The translations under genes and the position numbers were made by a program. The notes beneath the pieces are model-generated. The model made no database searches. It was not told the DNA's origin and was given only the letters and a program-made list of their open reading frames with translations. Positions 45,540-57,130 of a stretch of DNA of 64,000 nucleotides are shown here, piece after piece (the first letter of the stretch is position 1; every line of letters starts with the position of its first letter). This stretch comes from Steromphala cineraria (Eukaryota; Mollusca; Gastropoda; Trochida; Trochidae), in NCBI GenBank assembly GCA_916613615.1, contig OU744731.1, positions 61,406,880 through 61,470,879 of the forward strand, in the 5' to 3' direction.

Positions 45540-45828
45540 ATTCATATATATATATAAGTCTATGTTCTCTATATCACCAGAGGGTCAACCATCTCATTCA
45601 TCACCTACTGGCTTTTATTTTTGTATTTTGTATTTTCTAAATTATTTTTATGCGACAACAATTGCAAAAGAGGTATAAATTACCGTAGCTTAAACGAAAA
45701 TGCTTTTTTTTGGGCCTTTTCATTTCGGGTTCTTTGAATAATTAGATGAATAAATCTGTTTTTGTATTTTTCAGTTACTGTCACTTGCTTCAACCATTTA
45801 AGAAAGGACGGTTTCTTAGGTTGAAAAC

Positions 45829-45862
45829 ATGCGTCTCGTTGGCCTGATCCTTTTCGCCTCTT
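45829..45862 (+). CDS. secreted HYR-domain protein, exon 2 (signal peptide start)
   Basis: The exon spans 45775-45862, after acceptor TTGTATTTTTCAG; translation starts at the ATG at 45829 (A at -3). It encodes MRLVGLILFAS and ends one base into the next codon before the donor GTGAGTAG. Joined to the exon at 56471 it completes a phenylalanine codon. The hydrophobic run continues there (FFGSTLG), making a typical secretory signal with likely cleavage near STLG-C. The protein is therefore predicted to be secreted or to enter the ER. The following intron is about 10.6 kb. Confidence 0.65.
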
Positions 45863-48559
45863 GTGAGTAGTTTTTCATAATTTTATATAATTTTATTTTA
45901 TTTAATATGTACACGGGAAAGGCTTTGAAGTAACTATGACTTTAATTGCTTTTCAAGTTTTCCATGCGCCGAGAACATTAGGACTAGTCCGCAAAACGTA
46001 AAATGCTTGGATGTTTGGAAGATGTTTTTGTAGGGTCATAAAGGGTCAAAAATACTTATAAAGTCAAGTATAATGTTAAAGTTAAATTTTCATTAGGGTC
46101 TTTGCCAAAATAGCAAGGGCTCCCATGTAGTCTGTACACAAAACCCCAACGCATATTAAATTAGCTCGCAAAAACGTCCGATTTCAAATGATATTTTCAC
46201 AACGGATGCATTTTCTGATACTATCGCTGTGCTCTGCTAAAATTAATTTGCTCTTTTTCCTTTTATTCCTTCACATAAATCTATTAAAAGTATTAACGAT
46301 TGATTAACTGTGATATACATCAATTTGAAAAAAAGAAATCCTTAACTAAATAAACTAATCCTTACCCTTCAAATTGTCTTATAAAATGGTCTGATCGCGT
46401 TTCATACAAAACAGATTGAGACAATCAACATATTATTGATTTAAATAATATAAAAAGGAAGCACAAATCATGGTGTAGGTGATTTTTGCATATAATAAGA
46501 TGACGTCATCAGGTTGAATTTTTCTATATTGATGCATGAGCATTAGTACTTCTATCTAACTCAACTCAAACACGCCATTTTTTTAAAATAGTTAAATTTG
46601 TTCCCATAGTTAAAACAATAAATACAGCAATAAAAATAGATGTAGAAATCCAACTTTCCTCGACAGAAATTGAAGTAATGCACGAACAATGAATATCTTT
46701 CGATGATACTCGGGTCTTTCCTTTGTTAATATACAATGCAAGGTGTATATTTGAAAAATATTGACGTTAGTAACTTTTAAAATATGTAAACTCATGTCCA
46801 AAAGAAACGATACCATACAAATCCCCAAATAACTCAATCCACTGCAGATTAATAAGACTAAAACATAGTAATATCATTTCTTCAGTAGTCAACTTACGTC
46901 TATGCAAAATTTGGAAACATTATCTTTTCATGTTTGCGAGAATCATCGATCTGGAATCTCCTTAACTAGGCGAGATAGCAGAGAGAATTTGGACACTTTC
47001 GCTTGGTTTAAAACGTTCTAGTGCAGTGACGCGTCAACGAATTTATGTCAAATATAGTGTATTATATCAACAACATTTTTTTCTGACATAAAGTCAATAC
47101 TTGATCAATTTTAAAGTGAAATGACAAAAGTTCTGTTCATAAAACAATTTGAAATTTCGATTTATGCACTTCATGTAAATTTGAAAAGACACAAAATCAA
47201 AAGTATCTTTTCCTGAAGAATGAAAATGTGCATACTGTTTTACAAGATATATGCCTGTGAGAGACACTCAAATTCGACTTATCAGGTCAGGTTATAGAAT
47301 TTTGTTTCGGACGACTTTGAAAACTTGGTATCGTTTCTTTTGGACATGAGTTTATTTGAATATTGGCATTGAGTCTGGAAACATCATCGGCAGTCGTTGA
47401 GATTCAAAGAACAACAGTGCCTATATTGGCAAGCTGAAGTTAGCAACTTTTTTGTCATTTCGTTATTCGAATAACGAAATACTTAGCAAATGAAATACAT
47501 ATTTTTCTGTAATGAATATTTCATCTTTGTTCGCAGTTTAAAGATCAAAGATGTACATTAACATTTGCACACACTCCTAGTTCAGTCGTTTTAAATATTT
47601 TTTTCTGACGGTTTTTGTAATACCTTGTTGACTTCGATGGCCTGAACTTTTTGACCATTGCTGAAGGTCCCTTGGAAATAATGATAAGTACTTCATTGCA
47701 TGTATAAATTGTTTCAGTTGCTGTAAAAAATCCTATATGCCTAAAAAGAGCCCATCAATGAAAACTAAAGGCAGAGTAGATTGTTACAGACTCGTTTACA
47801 TTGTCAACTAAGGATGCGCGGTATTACGGATATATCGGTATATTTAAATACAGGAACTACGTGATACGAATCGGTACACACTTCTGAAAATGTTCAATAC
47901 ATCGAACGTTATAAACGAGCTATTTCCATCTAAAATTGTTTAAAAAAAACCCACAAACAAATAAAACACGACTGGTCCCTTTTCAAAACGGCTCACAGCT
48001 GAGCAATGATGCTCATATTTACACTAGTTTGTATAATATGTCGTGAACTTTGTATTACTATTTATAACATGAAATTGTAAGCCTTCTGTATACGGGCCGG
48101 AGGCCTTGAATCCAATGAACTTTGTCTGTTTGTCTGTCTGACAAGATAACATGCACATTCTTGAATTAAAAAAGTACCAATATATTGCAATACAGAAATG
48201 AGGAACGATACCCACCCTTATTGTCAACAGTCATATTGATTTATGTAACCCGGACATTACAGTTGACAGATAGACAATCGTTTTATGTACTTTGTACAAT
48301 TGTGGCACTTCACGTGACGAATACGTCAAGCACCGAGGTCGAGTATAATCGATTGCTATCGTAGATCTAGTCATAGACCGTGGGTGGAAGGGAGTGCTAG
48401 AGGAGCAATATTATAAAATAATAGATAATATATGATAAAGTGAATGCAACAGTAGCAAAACAGCGGTAAATCGATTATATTTCCGGGTACAGAAGCAAAA
48501 TTTAAAGACCAGGTTCCGAAATTGATATCATCAAAAATATTAAAAATCGTATTTAAATG
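45863..48559. other. intron 2, first part
   Basis: AT-rich. It contains a 28-bp inverted repeat (GGTATCGTTTCTTTTGGACA and ATGAGTTTA at 47327-47354, inverse at 46787-46814) and a perfect 24-bp palindrome at 47457-47480 (ATTTCGTTATTC plus its reverse complement). No exon-like ORF recognised; minus ORF 46610-46837 covers one arm. Confidence 0.5.
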
Positions 48560-48840
48560 TTAAAGGAGCAGTAGCACGTTTATTTGTTAATGCTAAATGT
48601 TTTACTTTGATAGTGTCAAAAATCTCATAACACAAACCAATTATCCATAGTCTGAGGACAAAGTATGAAGATTCACCTAAAATCCATGGTCGGCCTTTTT
48701 GTGTGAACACCTTTAATTCATTTTGTTTAAGAAAAAGGATTCGCATGGCTAAACTTTACGGTATATATTTGAATTTTTACTGCTCCATTTAGTTGAAATA
48801 CATTGTCTTTAAATTGGAACCATTAATTTTCTGTTTTTTT
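48560..48840 (-). mobile_element. TTAA MITE, truncated copy 5
   Basis: Starts TTAAAGGAGCAGTAGCACG, skips about 35 bp, then follows the family from TGTTAATGCTAAATG to GGAACCATTAATTTTCTG. It ends there without the right terminal repeat. Confidence 0.85.
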
Positions 48841-49534
48841 CATTAAAAATCAGTGGGGAAATAAAGATATTAGATATAGTCTCGACAGCTAGATATAGAA
48901 AAACGCCCCCATTCTGAAACCTGATTAAAAACACAGGAGATTGAAAAAATGTTCAGTAGACTTAAGGACAGACACAGTTCTCGCATAGACTTGTTTCTTG
49001 CACGGAAGTAACTCTAATTGGCTAGGCGTGAATCAATAGGTGCCGATTGTTTTACTTCCCTAAACAGAATTAATGACAGATCAAAATCGAAAAATATAAA
49101 TGTGTGTATCAATATTATCCTAGAGATATTTTTTCACCGTTATTTTCGACAAATATGAATATAATCAACTTGCAAAAATTGATTTACAATTTAAAATTTT
49201 GTTTGGTTTCGAGGGAAACTGATTTAGATCATATGTCAAAAATGTAATTCAATCGTTTCGCATTATCATGTATTTTTGTGTTCTAGAAATGTAAAATCAA
49301 AACTATAAGTTTTAAAAATAAATCCCAAAATGGAACCACAAAAGTAGTTAGAGCAAAACAAAAATAATTTAGAAACTACTTCCGCACTCATCAAGCAGAC
49401 GTTTTATAGCTGTTCATCAGATGATATAACTCGAAGATGTGTTAACAATTCACTCGGTATTAACTTGGAATATTGCGGCTGAAAAGCCCAGATAATACAC
49501 TGACGCGAGCGCCTTATTACTGCCTACAAGCAAC
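48841..49534. other. intronic AT-rich sequence
   Basis: Nothing recognised. Confidence 0.4.
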
Positions 49535-50620
49535 TCCCCCTAAGTTTACAAGGTCCCCTTAAATTTACGAAGCCCCCCTTAGTTTACAAGGCCCCCCTAA
49601 ATTTACAAAGCCCCCCTAAGTTTACAAGGCCCCCCTAAGTTCACAAGCCCCCCCTAAGTTTACAAGGCCCCCCTATGTTTACAATATCCCTCTAAGTTTA
49701 AAAGGCCCCCCTAAGTTCACAAGCCCCCCCTAAGTTTACAAGCCCGCCCCCCTAAGTTTACAAGGCCCCCCTAAGTTCACAAGCCCCCCTAAGTTTACAA
49801 GGCCCCCCTATGTTTACAAGGTCCCTCTAAGCTTACAAGGCCCCCCTAAGTTTACAAGTCCCCTCTAAGTTTTCAAGCCCCCTGAGTTTACAAGACCCCC
49901 CTTAGTTTAGAAGACCCCACCCCTAAGTTTATAAGCCCCATCCCCTAAGTTTACAAGCCCAACGCCCTAAGATTAAAAGCTCCCCCCCCCTAAGATTACA
50001 AAGCCTTCCCAGTCGAGTATCATCTTACGCTTACAAATACCCCTCAACTGAGAATGTATTTCTAATTTTTTAGCTATATTCCTATGTTTAGATGTTTACT
50101 AAGATGAAAGTTTACAAGGTCCCCTTAAATTTACGAAGCCCCCCTAAGTTCACAAGGCCCCCCTAAGTTCACAAGCCCCCCTAAGTTTACAAGGCCCCCC
50201 TAAGTTCACAAGCCAGCCCCCCTAAGTTTACAAGGCCCCTTAGTTTACAAGGCCCCCCTAAATTCACAAGCCCCCCTAAGTTTACAAGGCCCCCTATGTT
50301 TACAACGTCCCTCTAAGCTTACAAGGTCCCCCTAAGTTTACAAGGCCCCTCTATGTTTTCCAGCCCCCTAGTTTACAAGACCCCCAATAGTTTAGAAGGC
50401 CCCACCCCCTAAGTTTATAAGCCCCACCCCCTAAGTTTACAAGCCCCACCTCCTAAGTATACAAGCTCATCCCCCCCCCCCTCCCCCCCCCTAAGATTAC
50501 AAAGCCCTCCCGGTCGAGTATCATCTTACGCTTACAAATACCCCTCAACTGAGAATGTATTTCTAAACTTTTACCTATATTCCTATGTTTAGATGTTTAC
50601 TAAGATGAAAGTTTATGTAT
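49535..50620. repeat. duplicated block containing a C-rich about-19-bp minisatellite
   Basis: The unit AAGTTTACAAGGCCCCCCT (19 bp, with TTCACAAG and CCCCACC variants) fills 49535-50010 and 50108-50500. Each run is followed by the same unique tail: GTCGAGTATCATCTTACGC, then ACCCCTCAACTGAGAATG, and CTATGTTTAGATGTTTACTA. So a block of about 560 bp (array plus tail) is tandemly duplicated. The minus strand carries regularly spaced GGGGGG tracts. Confidence 0.93.
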
Positions 50621-51616
50621 AAAGCGACTAAATCTCTCGAAAAATAAACAATTTATGAGTATGCAAATGTTTTGTAAATAAGCCTTCTCAAACCAAAAGT
50701 TCATCTGCACGCTTAAGAGCCTCTGTGAGTTATTGGGGGTCACACATGTCAAACTCTATAAATAGTGTCATTTAATTGAAAGGTATCGACTTTTGTAGGA
50801 AGTATCATTTAAGAGCCATCGTAGACATCGTATAATTTTTTTTAATTATTTTATTTTATTTGTTCCCATTACAGTCATCAATATAAGCATATATACATAT
50901 ACGCATTGACATGGGAAAACACAATGCTGAGTATAACTGTCATCATGAGTAAATTAAGTTTATATATTGAATACTTGAAATAAGGGTAACCATTTGTTTG
51001 AAAACTTTTCATAATCATTATTTCTTATGGCTATGTATTTTTCCACAATATAAATGTTTTAAATTTTTTTCATAAAGTTATATAATTTTGAAAAACATTT
51101 GTTAAAGGTGCATGAGTATATATATTTCTTGGCAAAACGTACAATATGGAGTAAAAAAGGGTAGTTTCCTAATGTCCCAAACAATACAGAGATTTTAGTC
51201 TAGTAGTCTATATAATTCCGGTTATCCAATTTTCAAAACGACTGGGTTACCCTACATTCTCAATACCCATGACATAAAGTTTCATATCTACTCTACAAAA
51301 ACGACACATTCATTGTCAACCAGTTTCATTCTCAAAAGCTCCCTTTTGTATAAATAAGTCCCTCCACCACAAACCAGATAAAACAACATACACAAAACAG
51401 TAAGTCCCCTGCGACACTTGCCGAGGCGTTTATTACAATTTTTTGCACATTGCAAATCATATCAAGGATACCGCGCCTCATCCTCGTTTCCATTACACCG
51501 TCACTCGGGAACATGTTGCGGGATGGTCAGTTTGGCGGCACTCAGATTTTACGTCATTCACATCACTCATCCATCAGCTTAATATTACCTTGGTTACGGT
51601 AATATGTACGTCCTCC
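50621..51616. other. intronic AT-rich sequence
   Basis: No exon or repeat recognised. The minus ORF at 51332-51514 is unsupported. Confidence 0.4.
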
Positions 51617-51905
51617 TACAAGGTAGGGATCAAACACTGCAGCAGTGTCGAACATGACGCCTTATACGTCAACATTATTGCATTACCAGATGTTGCAGTA
51701 ACATCTATTCCTCCTACAAGGTAGGGACCGAATTCTGGAGAAGTGTCTATCATGACGCCTCATACGTAAACATTTCCAGCATTCACAGATGTTACAGTAA
51801 CATCTCCTTAAATAGAAGGACCGAACACTGCAGCAGTGTCGAACACGACGCTTCATATGTAAGCATTTGCAACAATACCAAATGTTACAGTAACATCTAC
51901 CTACA
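51617..51905. repeat. three-copy tandem repeat of about 95 bp
   Basis: Units start near 51617, 51718 and 51813. Shared blocks are AAGGTAGGGA(T/C)C, ACACTGCAGCAGTGTCGAAC, ATGACGCC and GTTACAGTAACATCT. GTTACAGTAAC is itself a palindrome and closes each unit. On the minus strand the repeat reads as a cysteine-rich RCYCNI/KCL pattern (ORF 51683-51940), but units diverge by indels and no exon signals were seen. Confidence 0.85.
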
Positions 51906-52369
51906 TGATATATATTCAACTCTCCAGAGTATGCAGCCATGAGCCATGTACCAGCGACTTATGAACTTATGAACAATCAAATGTCACTTAATGATTATCA
52001 CTCATAAACCAAAAGCTATAACCTCTCGAACTCCCCGAACTCACAAACAGTTACGTCATAAACCAAACCTGTCACTCAATAAACTTTATTTTCTTATCAA
52101 ATGCATCATCATTCCATGAACTTTAAACCGTCATCACTTCAAGCGAGACAACATCCAGCAGTTACTACTGTGACATCCTTTTACCAACATGGTATATTCC
52201 AATTACTGCACCTTGATATGTAATTGATAAACATCACCACTGCAACATTCAACCCAAAGTCAATAAACACAAAACTATACACCATCAGTTTCCAATAAAC
52301 CACCGTTTTGGCATGAACTTTCAATTTTACATACAATGCCACTTTACCATAATAATTATGTCCCTACTT

Positions 52370-52812
52370 CAAAATACATCATCACTTCACAGTACATCAA
52401 AACATCACCATAAACCACAACTTCAAACCACAATCACCTCACAGTATATCATCACTTCACCATATACCACCTCTTCACCATGTACCACCACTTCACCATG
52501 TATCACCACTTCACCATGTATCACCAAAACTTCACTTCACCAAAACATCACTTCAAAGCACATAGCCACTTCACTATACTGTGCTACTTCACCACATACA
52601 ATAAATTCACATCACTCACCACAAACCGCCATTCACTATAAAGCACCAGTTATAATTAGTCATAAACCATCGCTTCAGCATTTACCACCCACTTCATCAC
52701 ACACTGTCACGACATCACCACTTCGCCATCAAAGATTTCACCATATAACACCTTCACTTCATATAACACCTTCACTTCATATAACACCTTCACTTCATAT
52801 TACCTCTTCACC
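52370..52812. repeat. degenerate CACTTCACCAT-type minisatellite
   Basis: Imperfect 15-18-bp units rich in CACTTCACCA. Clear local runs are CACCATGTATCACCACTT (18 bp, about 52490-52535) and TATAACACCTTCACTTCA (18 bp, three times, 52743-52800). The plus ORF 52313-52837 follows the repeat and is not considered a gene. Confidence 0.8.
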
Positions 52813-53289
52813 TCATTTCTTTCTACATAACCCATGATAATACAAACTAGTTATTACTTCAAACACACAAACTTGCAAATATGACTACCCTGCTGTAAAT
52901 TTTACATACTTCGCCTGAAAAAACTCATTAACACAACTCAATGTAAAATTTGACATATCATCAACTTGTTACGCTAGTCGTCGCAGCCGAGAATGGACTT
53001 CCCGCGCTCTGACATCACATTTATACACACCTCACAGCGCCCTCTACACAAATATTACCTCCCTTTTTATCTGGTTTGTTCCTAAAGAGAAATCAATTTC
53101 TCTCTAATTCGCCCAGCTCAAACGATAGAAATTTCATTCTATGTCTATAAAATTATTTTCAAAGTCAGCTCTGTATTACGAAATAAATTTTCTTATTTTT
53201 GGCAGATATGAGGCATAACATTGTCAAACAAAAATTAATCATAAAATATCCCTGAGCATTTTCTTCAAATCATGATTATGTAATACATT
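52813..53289. other. intronic sequence
   Basis: Nothing recognised. Confidence 0.4.
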
Positions 53290-54548
53290 TGAATCGACAT
53301 AATTGGCATCTAAATGTATGTGACGTCTTAAGGTCATCTTCAATGTCTCAGGTAAAATATACAATAAATAGCAATTGTCCATATATGTACCCCTTATATC
53401 AAACTTATGCTTCAGCTCTTCTTAGACATAATTCCATGTTCATCACAAAAATCACTTCTTGTCATGATTCCCCTGTTAACCCAGTGTTTAATAAAGTGGC
53501 CCTGATTTTTTACATTACTATTTAACCATAAGGGCTGAACTAAAATTATATTAAAATTTTCTTAATCTATGAATTTTTTAACAGAATATAGTTTCCATGC
53601 TGTTAAGATATCTTTTCAAAATGGATTAACAAATGAAACAATCTTCTGAAAATATGCTCCATATTTTGAAATATCTTAAAGAAAATTACATGGGTTACTT
53701 AAATTTGTTTTTCTCAAGTACAAACTGAGGGTTGATAACTTCATTACTTTAATGAAGGGTTCAATATCAATCATGCGTAAACCTCCTCTTGCAAATTCTT
53801 TTTTAAAGTTCTTCGTTTCTTTTTATCGTGTTTTTCATTCCAAATAGATCCAAAGAATATCCTCTGCAGTTCAATGATAATTTCATGAGGTGGATTAGGT
53901 AAACTATTGAAAATATGTGCCAGTTTTGGAAGAGTTAATGTTTAAATAACATCAATTTTGCCAATTAATGTCAAATGTATTTTTCTCCATGTTGCTTATA
54001 ATCTATTAATTTCTTCAAGTCTTTTTCCTTTGTTGGTTTCCCAAAGGTCCTTTAAAATCAGGTGTAACTTTAATACCCAACTCCAAATTCATTTCTTTGT
54101 CATTCTATATCTAAGTCTTGACAAAGTATATCTCTGCTACCTGCTTTTGAGCCAATCTAGATTGCCTTTGTCTTTTCAATAACTATCCTTAATCCTAACA
54201 TAAAATAAAAGGTATTAATTGTATCAATTTCACCATATAGACTCTTATATGTGATCCATATACAAACAGTTCAGTATCATCAGCATATTGTTCTAATTAA
54301 TATTCATGATCAACAATTACAATTTCTTTTATATCCTTATTTTTTTCTGATCATACATCCGAGGATTTCAGCTACAAAAAGAAAGATATATGGTAAAAAG
54401 TATCCCCTTGCCTGCAGCCTCGCTCATTAGGCAAGAAATCAGAGAGATGTCCATTCTTAATAACACATGAAGATGTTTCAAACAGAAGGTCAAAGAGTCA
54501 TCTTGTATTCTCACTCAGTAATCTTCCTGGAATTAACCCTGGCTATTG
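53290..54548 (-). pseudogene. LINE (family 1) reverse transcriptase remnant
   Basis: Read on the minus strand with frameshifts: CVIKNGHLSDF, then GCRQGDTFYHISFFVAEILG, KDIKEI, QYADDTELFVYGS, EKTKAI, and later GGLRMIDIEPFIKVMKLSTL and WVNRGIMTRSDF. Each phrase matches the LINE at 28186-31512 in order (SCVIQNGHLSSF, AEILGTMIR, QYADDTQLYVDGS, GGLRMTDIKSFINALKLS, WINRGIHTIRDI). This copy is shorter, with deletions between blocks, and inactive. It lies in an intron of the HYR gene, antisense to it. Confidence 0.85.
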
Positions 54549-54930
54549 TGAATACATTATATATTATTATTTATCGACATTAGGAAAATTTGAAGTCGCG
54601 ATAATGATCGAAAACAGGACAATAACGCACTTCAATCAGTCAAACGTATGATGGAAACTTAATCTAAAGTAGACAGAATGACAGCTATTAGTTGATAGTG
54701 TTTGATTATGAGTATTCTTGAAAATTGGACGTGTGAAATTGACTTCAACAAATATATATGACTGTTGTAAGATTTCCATTGAAAACAAAAATGTATCACG
54801 TAATCGGTTGTATTTTGGATGAGTATGGGAGAAGTTTTGAATTTACATCATTAACTATGCTATCTACATTCGTTTCAAAGCAAACAATATGTGCTGAAAA
54901 CCACTGGGTCTTTACGCCAACAATCATATT
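54549..54930. other. intronic sequence
   Basis: No gene recognised. The plus ORF 54758-54982 runs into the fold-back element and is not supported. Confidence 0.4.
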
Positions 54931-55800
54931 TATGATGGCCGAGAGGGGCCATTTTGAATTCGTGTTAAAATCTTCGACATGAAATCGAGAAATCGCGAAA
55001 ATCCATCTCAGAATCGTGGTTATAAATAGGTTATATATGTATGTATTAATATGTGTGTATGTGTGTATGTGTGTATGTGTGCGTGTATTGATGTGTGTAT
55101 TCAGGTTAGTGTGTGCATGAATATATGTTAGTATGCTTGATTAATGTTTGTTATTGTACATGTAATATGCCCGTCATTTTAATAATTTTGAATATGCTCT
55201 GTTTTTACAGTGTCACATAGGTCAACCTCGGTCGTATGTTATACTTTTAGTCTGTAATATATCTTTGTTATTGTGTATGCCTGTATAACATGACGACACT
55301 TTGATAAACTATTATCTCTCTCTCTCTCTCTCTCTCTCCTAAAACAAATTAACAGAACCTATTATTATGGACTTTATCAACAACATGTCTTTCTTGACAA
55401 TCCCACAGTTCTTACCCGTACAACAAACTTGGTTTAATCTACAGTCAAAAAGTTTAAATATACATTGACAGGACTATTTTTGAGTTTACCTTTATTGTTT
55501 TCTAAATAACAAAGCTTTACTTGCCTTTGCAACTAGCGTACAAACACGCCCCGACAACCTTATAGGAAACATAATTTCGTGATTCGCTTTGCCTCCTCTT
55601 CGTGATTTCGCGATTTCGCTTCGTCTACGTTTCGTGATTTCGCAGTTTCGTGTCACTCTTTCGTGATTTCGTATTAGTGTTTCGCGATTTCATGTCTTCC
55701 TTGTTTTGCAATTTCGCTTTTTCGTTTTCAATTGTTCGTGATTTCACGAATTCGTATCGGTAATAAGCACGAAATCACATGGCCCCTCTCGGCCATCATA
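54931..55800. mobile_element. fold-back transposon with 22-bp TIR and 6-bp target duplication
   Basis: A perfect 22-bp inverted repeat containing GATGGCCGAGAGGGGCCAT lies at 54931-54952 and 55779-55800, and similarity continues inward (TTCGTG). The flanks are CATATT (54925-54930) and CATATT (55801-55806), a 6-bp direct duplication. The right interior is packed with TTTCGTGATTTCGCGATTTC words (about 55570-55760). The centre holds GT-rich (55050-55103) and TC (55314-55338) microsatellites. There is no transposase, so it is non-autonomous. Confidence 0.85.
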
Positions 55801-55830
55801 CATATTACTGTATATTTCCATGTCGCTTAC

Positions 55831-55911
55831 CGCTTCTTTTTCTCGCGGCTCTTCTTCCTTCAACGCCTCCAGTACACCCGGCAATTTATTCCAAGCCGAT
55901 TTCAAATCCAT
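55831..55911 (-). CDS. possible first coding exon of an opposite-strand gene
   Basis: On the minus strand an ATG in ideal context (GCTACCATGG) starts MDLKSAWNKLPGVLEALKEE then EPREKEA. These 27 codons end exactly at a strong donor, GTAAGCGAC (phase 0). The frame upstream stays open to 56010 with further ATGs and sits in a locally CpG-rich stretch, compatible with a promoter. No second exon was found at lower coordinates, and the fold-back transposon ends only about 30 bp beyond the donor. The protein family is not recognised. If real, the gene lies inside the 10.6-kb intron of the HYR gene, antisense to it. Confidence 0.4.
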
Positions 55912-55919
55912 GGTAGCAT

Positions 55920-56375
55920 TTATCCATGAATATGCAAGGGCATGCAAAATTCTGCGAGAGCGGCTAGCGGCCGTATTTGAGTGAAAAACGTCACCTGCGA
56001 GGGGAGACAACTCGTGCCACCCTTGCCGGGAGACATCGTTAAATCAAAATCCATTTTACATGTAAAATGATACATTACTGTACCGCAAGGGCTTAGACGA
56101 AATGTGTCGACTTCGTAGGTCCTCTTAAACCAAACGAAGTCTTGTCGATTCCCCAAATCCTTTTGAAGGGGGCCAGGCAAGCGAAGAATACCTGCAACCA
56201 TTTTCGGTATACAAGAAGAGAACGACCTCGACCTAGGACTTTCGGCGTCCCCAGCAACCCTCCTCTGAAAAAAGCCCCCCTGATCGGTCGATCTCTTTAA
56301 CATAAAACACAGAATACTTAATGCCGTCTTTGATAATTGAACAATGAAAAATAAATATTGTGCAAATAACTTCAA
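55920..56375 (-). CDS. 151-codon ORF, hypothetical, low support
   Basis: Long for this AT-rich region. It begins MKLFAQYLFFIVQLSK, a hydrophobic stretch, and runs on through GDAESPRSRSFSS to FFTQIRPLAALAEFC. It overlaps the upstream open part of the exon at 55831-55911 in another frame and lies in the CpG-richer block 55930-56290. It may only be the GC-rich leader of that transcript. I recognise no domain. Confidence 0.15.
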   Translation of the reverse strand: MKLFAQYLFFIVQLSKTALSILCFMLKRSTDQGGFFQRRVAGDAESPRSRSFSSCIPKMVAGILRLPGPLQKDLGNRQDFVWFKRTYEVDTFRLSPCGTVMYHFTCKMDFDLTMSPGKGGTSCLPSQVTFFTQIRPLAALAEFCMPLHIHG

Positions 56376-56470
56376 CTGTGACTAAGAAAGATGAGCTCAG
56401 AATTGGGACACCGTGTAAATAAATGTAGCTATTCGTTATTTTAAATGTAACAATTTCATTATCCTTTCAG

Positions 56471-56509
56471 TCTTTGGCTCTACCCTTGGGTGCAAAGGGC
56501 GACGTTCAT
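56471..56509 (+). CDS. secreted HYR-domain protein, exon 3
   Basis: A 39-nt phase 1-1 exon between ATTATCCTTTCAG and GTAAGTTCC. With the base carried over from exon 2 it reads FFGSTLGCKGRRS, completing the signal peptide (likely cut near STLG-C) and adding a short basic stretch. Its trailing base is completed by CA of the exon at 58700 (serine) or by GT of the exon at 60539 (cysteine). It could therefore feed two alternative products. Confidence 0.6.
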
Positions 56510-56809
56510 GTAAGTTCCTTAAATCTCTTTTTTGCGATTGCATGATTGAGACTAATTGAAATGAAAACCATTGTTTTCGATATATATAAATATCCGCATT
56601 TATTCACATATATAAAAAAATTAAAATCTTTACTTCTTACATGTAACATTTTGTTGCTTTGGAATTCCAAGGGTGGACCTTGAAAACCTCTGAGAACAAC
56701 TTTCATCGTGTAGGTAATTGTTCGTGTTTCAACATAATAATACACTTAACATAATCAATAGCTTTTCGTAAGAGATAAACATTGTTGTTCTAGAGGTTAT
56801 GGTTATTCT

Positions 56810-57130
56810 TTAAAGGGACAGTCGCACGTTTTAGGGGGAATATAGGGTGATGTCAGGAAAATGAAAATGAATGGTTCCAATTGAAAGACAATGTATATAA
56901 ACTAAATGGAGCAGTAATAATTAAAAAATATAACATAATTGTTTTTTTTTGAATGAATTAAAGGTGTTCACACAAAATGGCCGCCATACTTTGTCCTCTG
57001 ACTATGGATGATTAGCTTGTGTAATGAGATTTTTGACACTCTCAAAACAATTCATTTAGCATTAACTTACAATTATGAGTGAACATTTAAAAAAATAACA
57101 TTATAAAAAAACGTGCTACTGCTCCTTTAA
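56810..57130 (+). mobile_element. TTAA MITE, copy 6
   Basis: TTAAAGGGACAGTCGCACG at the left and CGTGCTACTGCTCCTTTAA at the right. The interior has lost about 40 bp around the TTTAGCCATGCGA block. It lies in intron 3 of the HYR gene. Confidence 0.9.

Noticed and set aside
51683..51940. cysteine-rich minus-strand peptide (RCYCNI repeats)
   Set aside because: Arises from three diverged copies of a 95-bp tandem repeat with palindromic GTTACAGTAAC; no signal peptide or splice sites.
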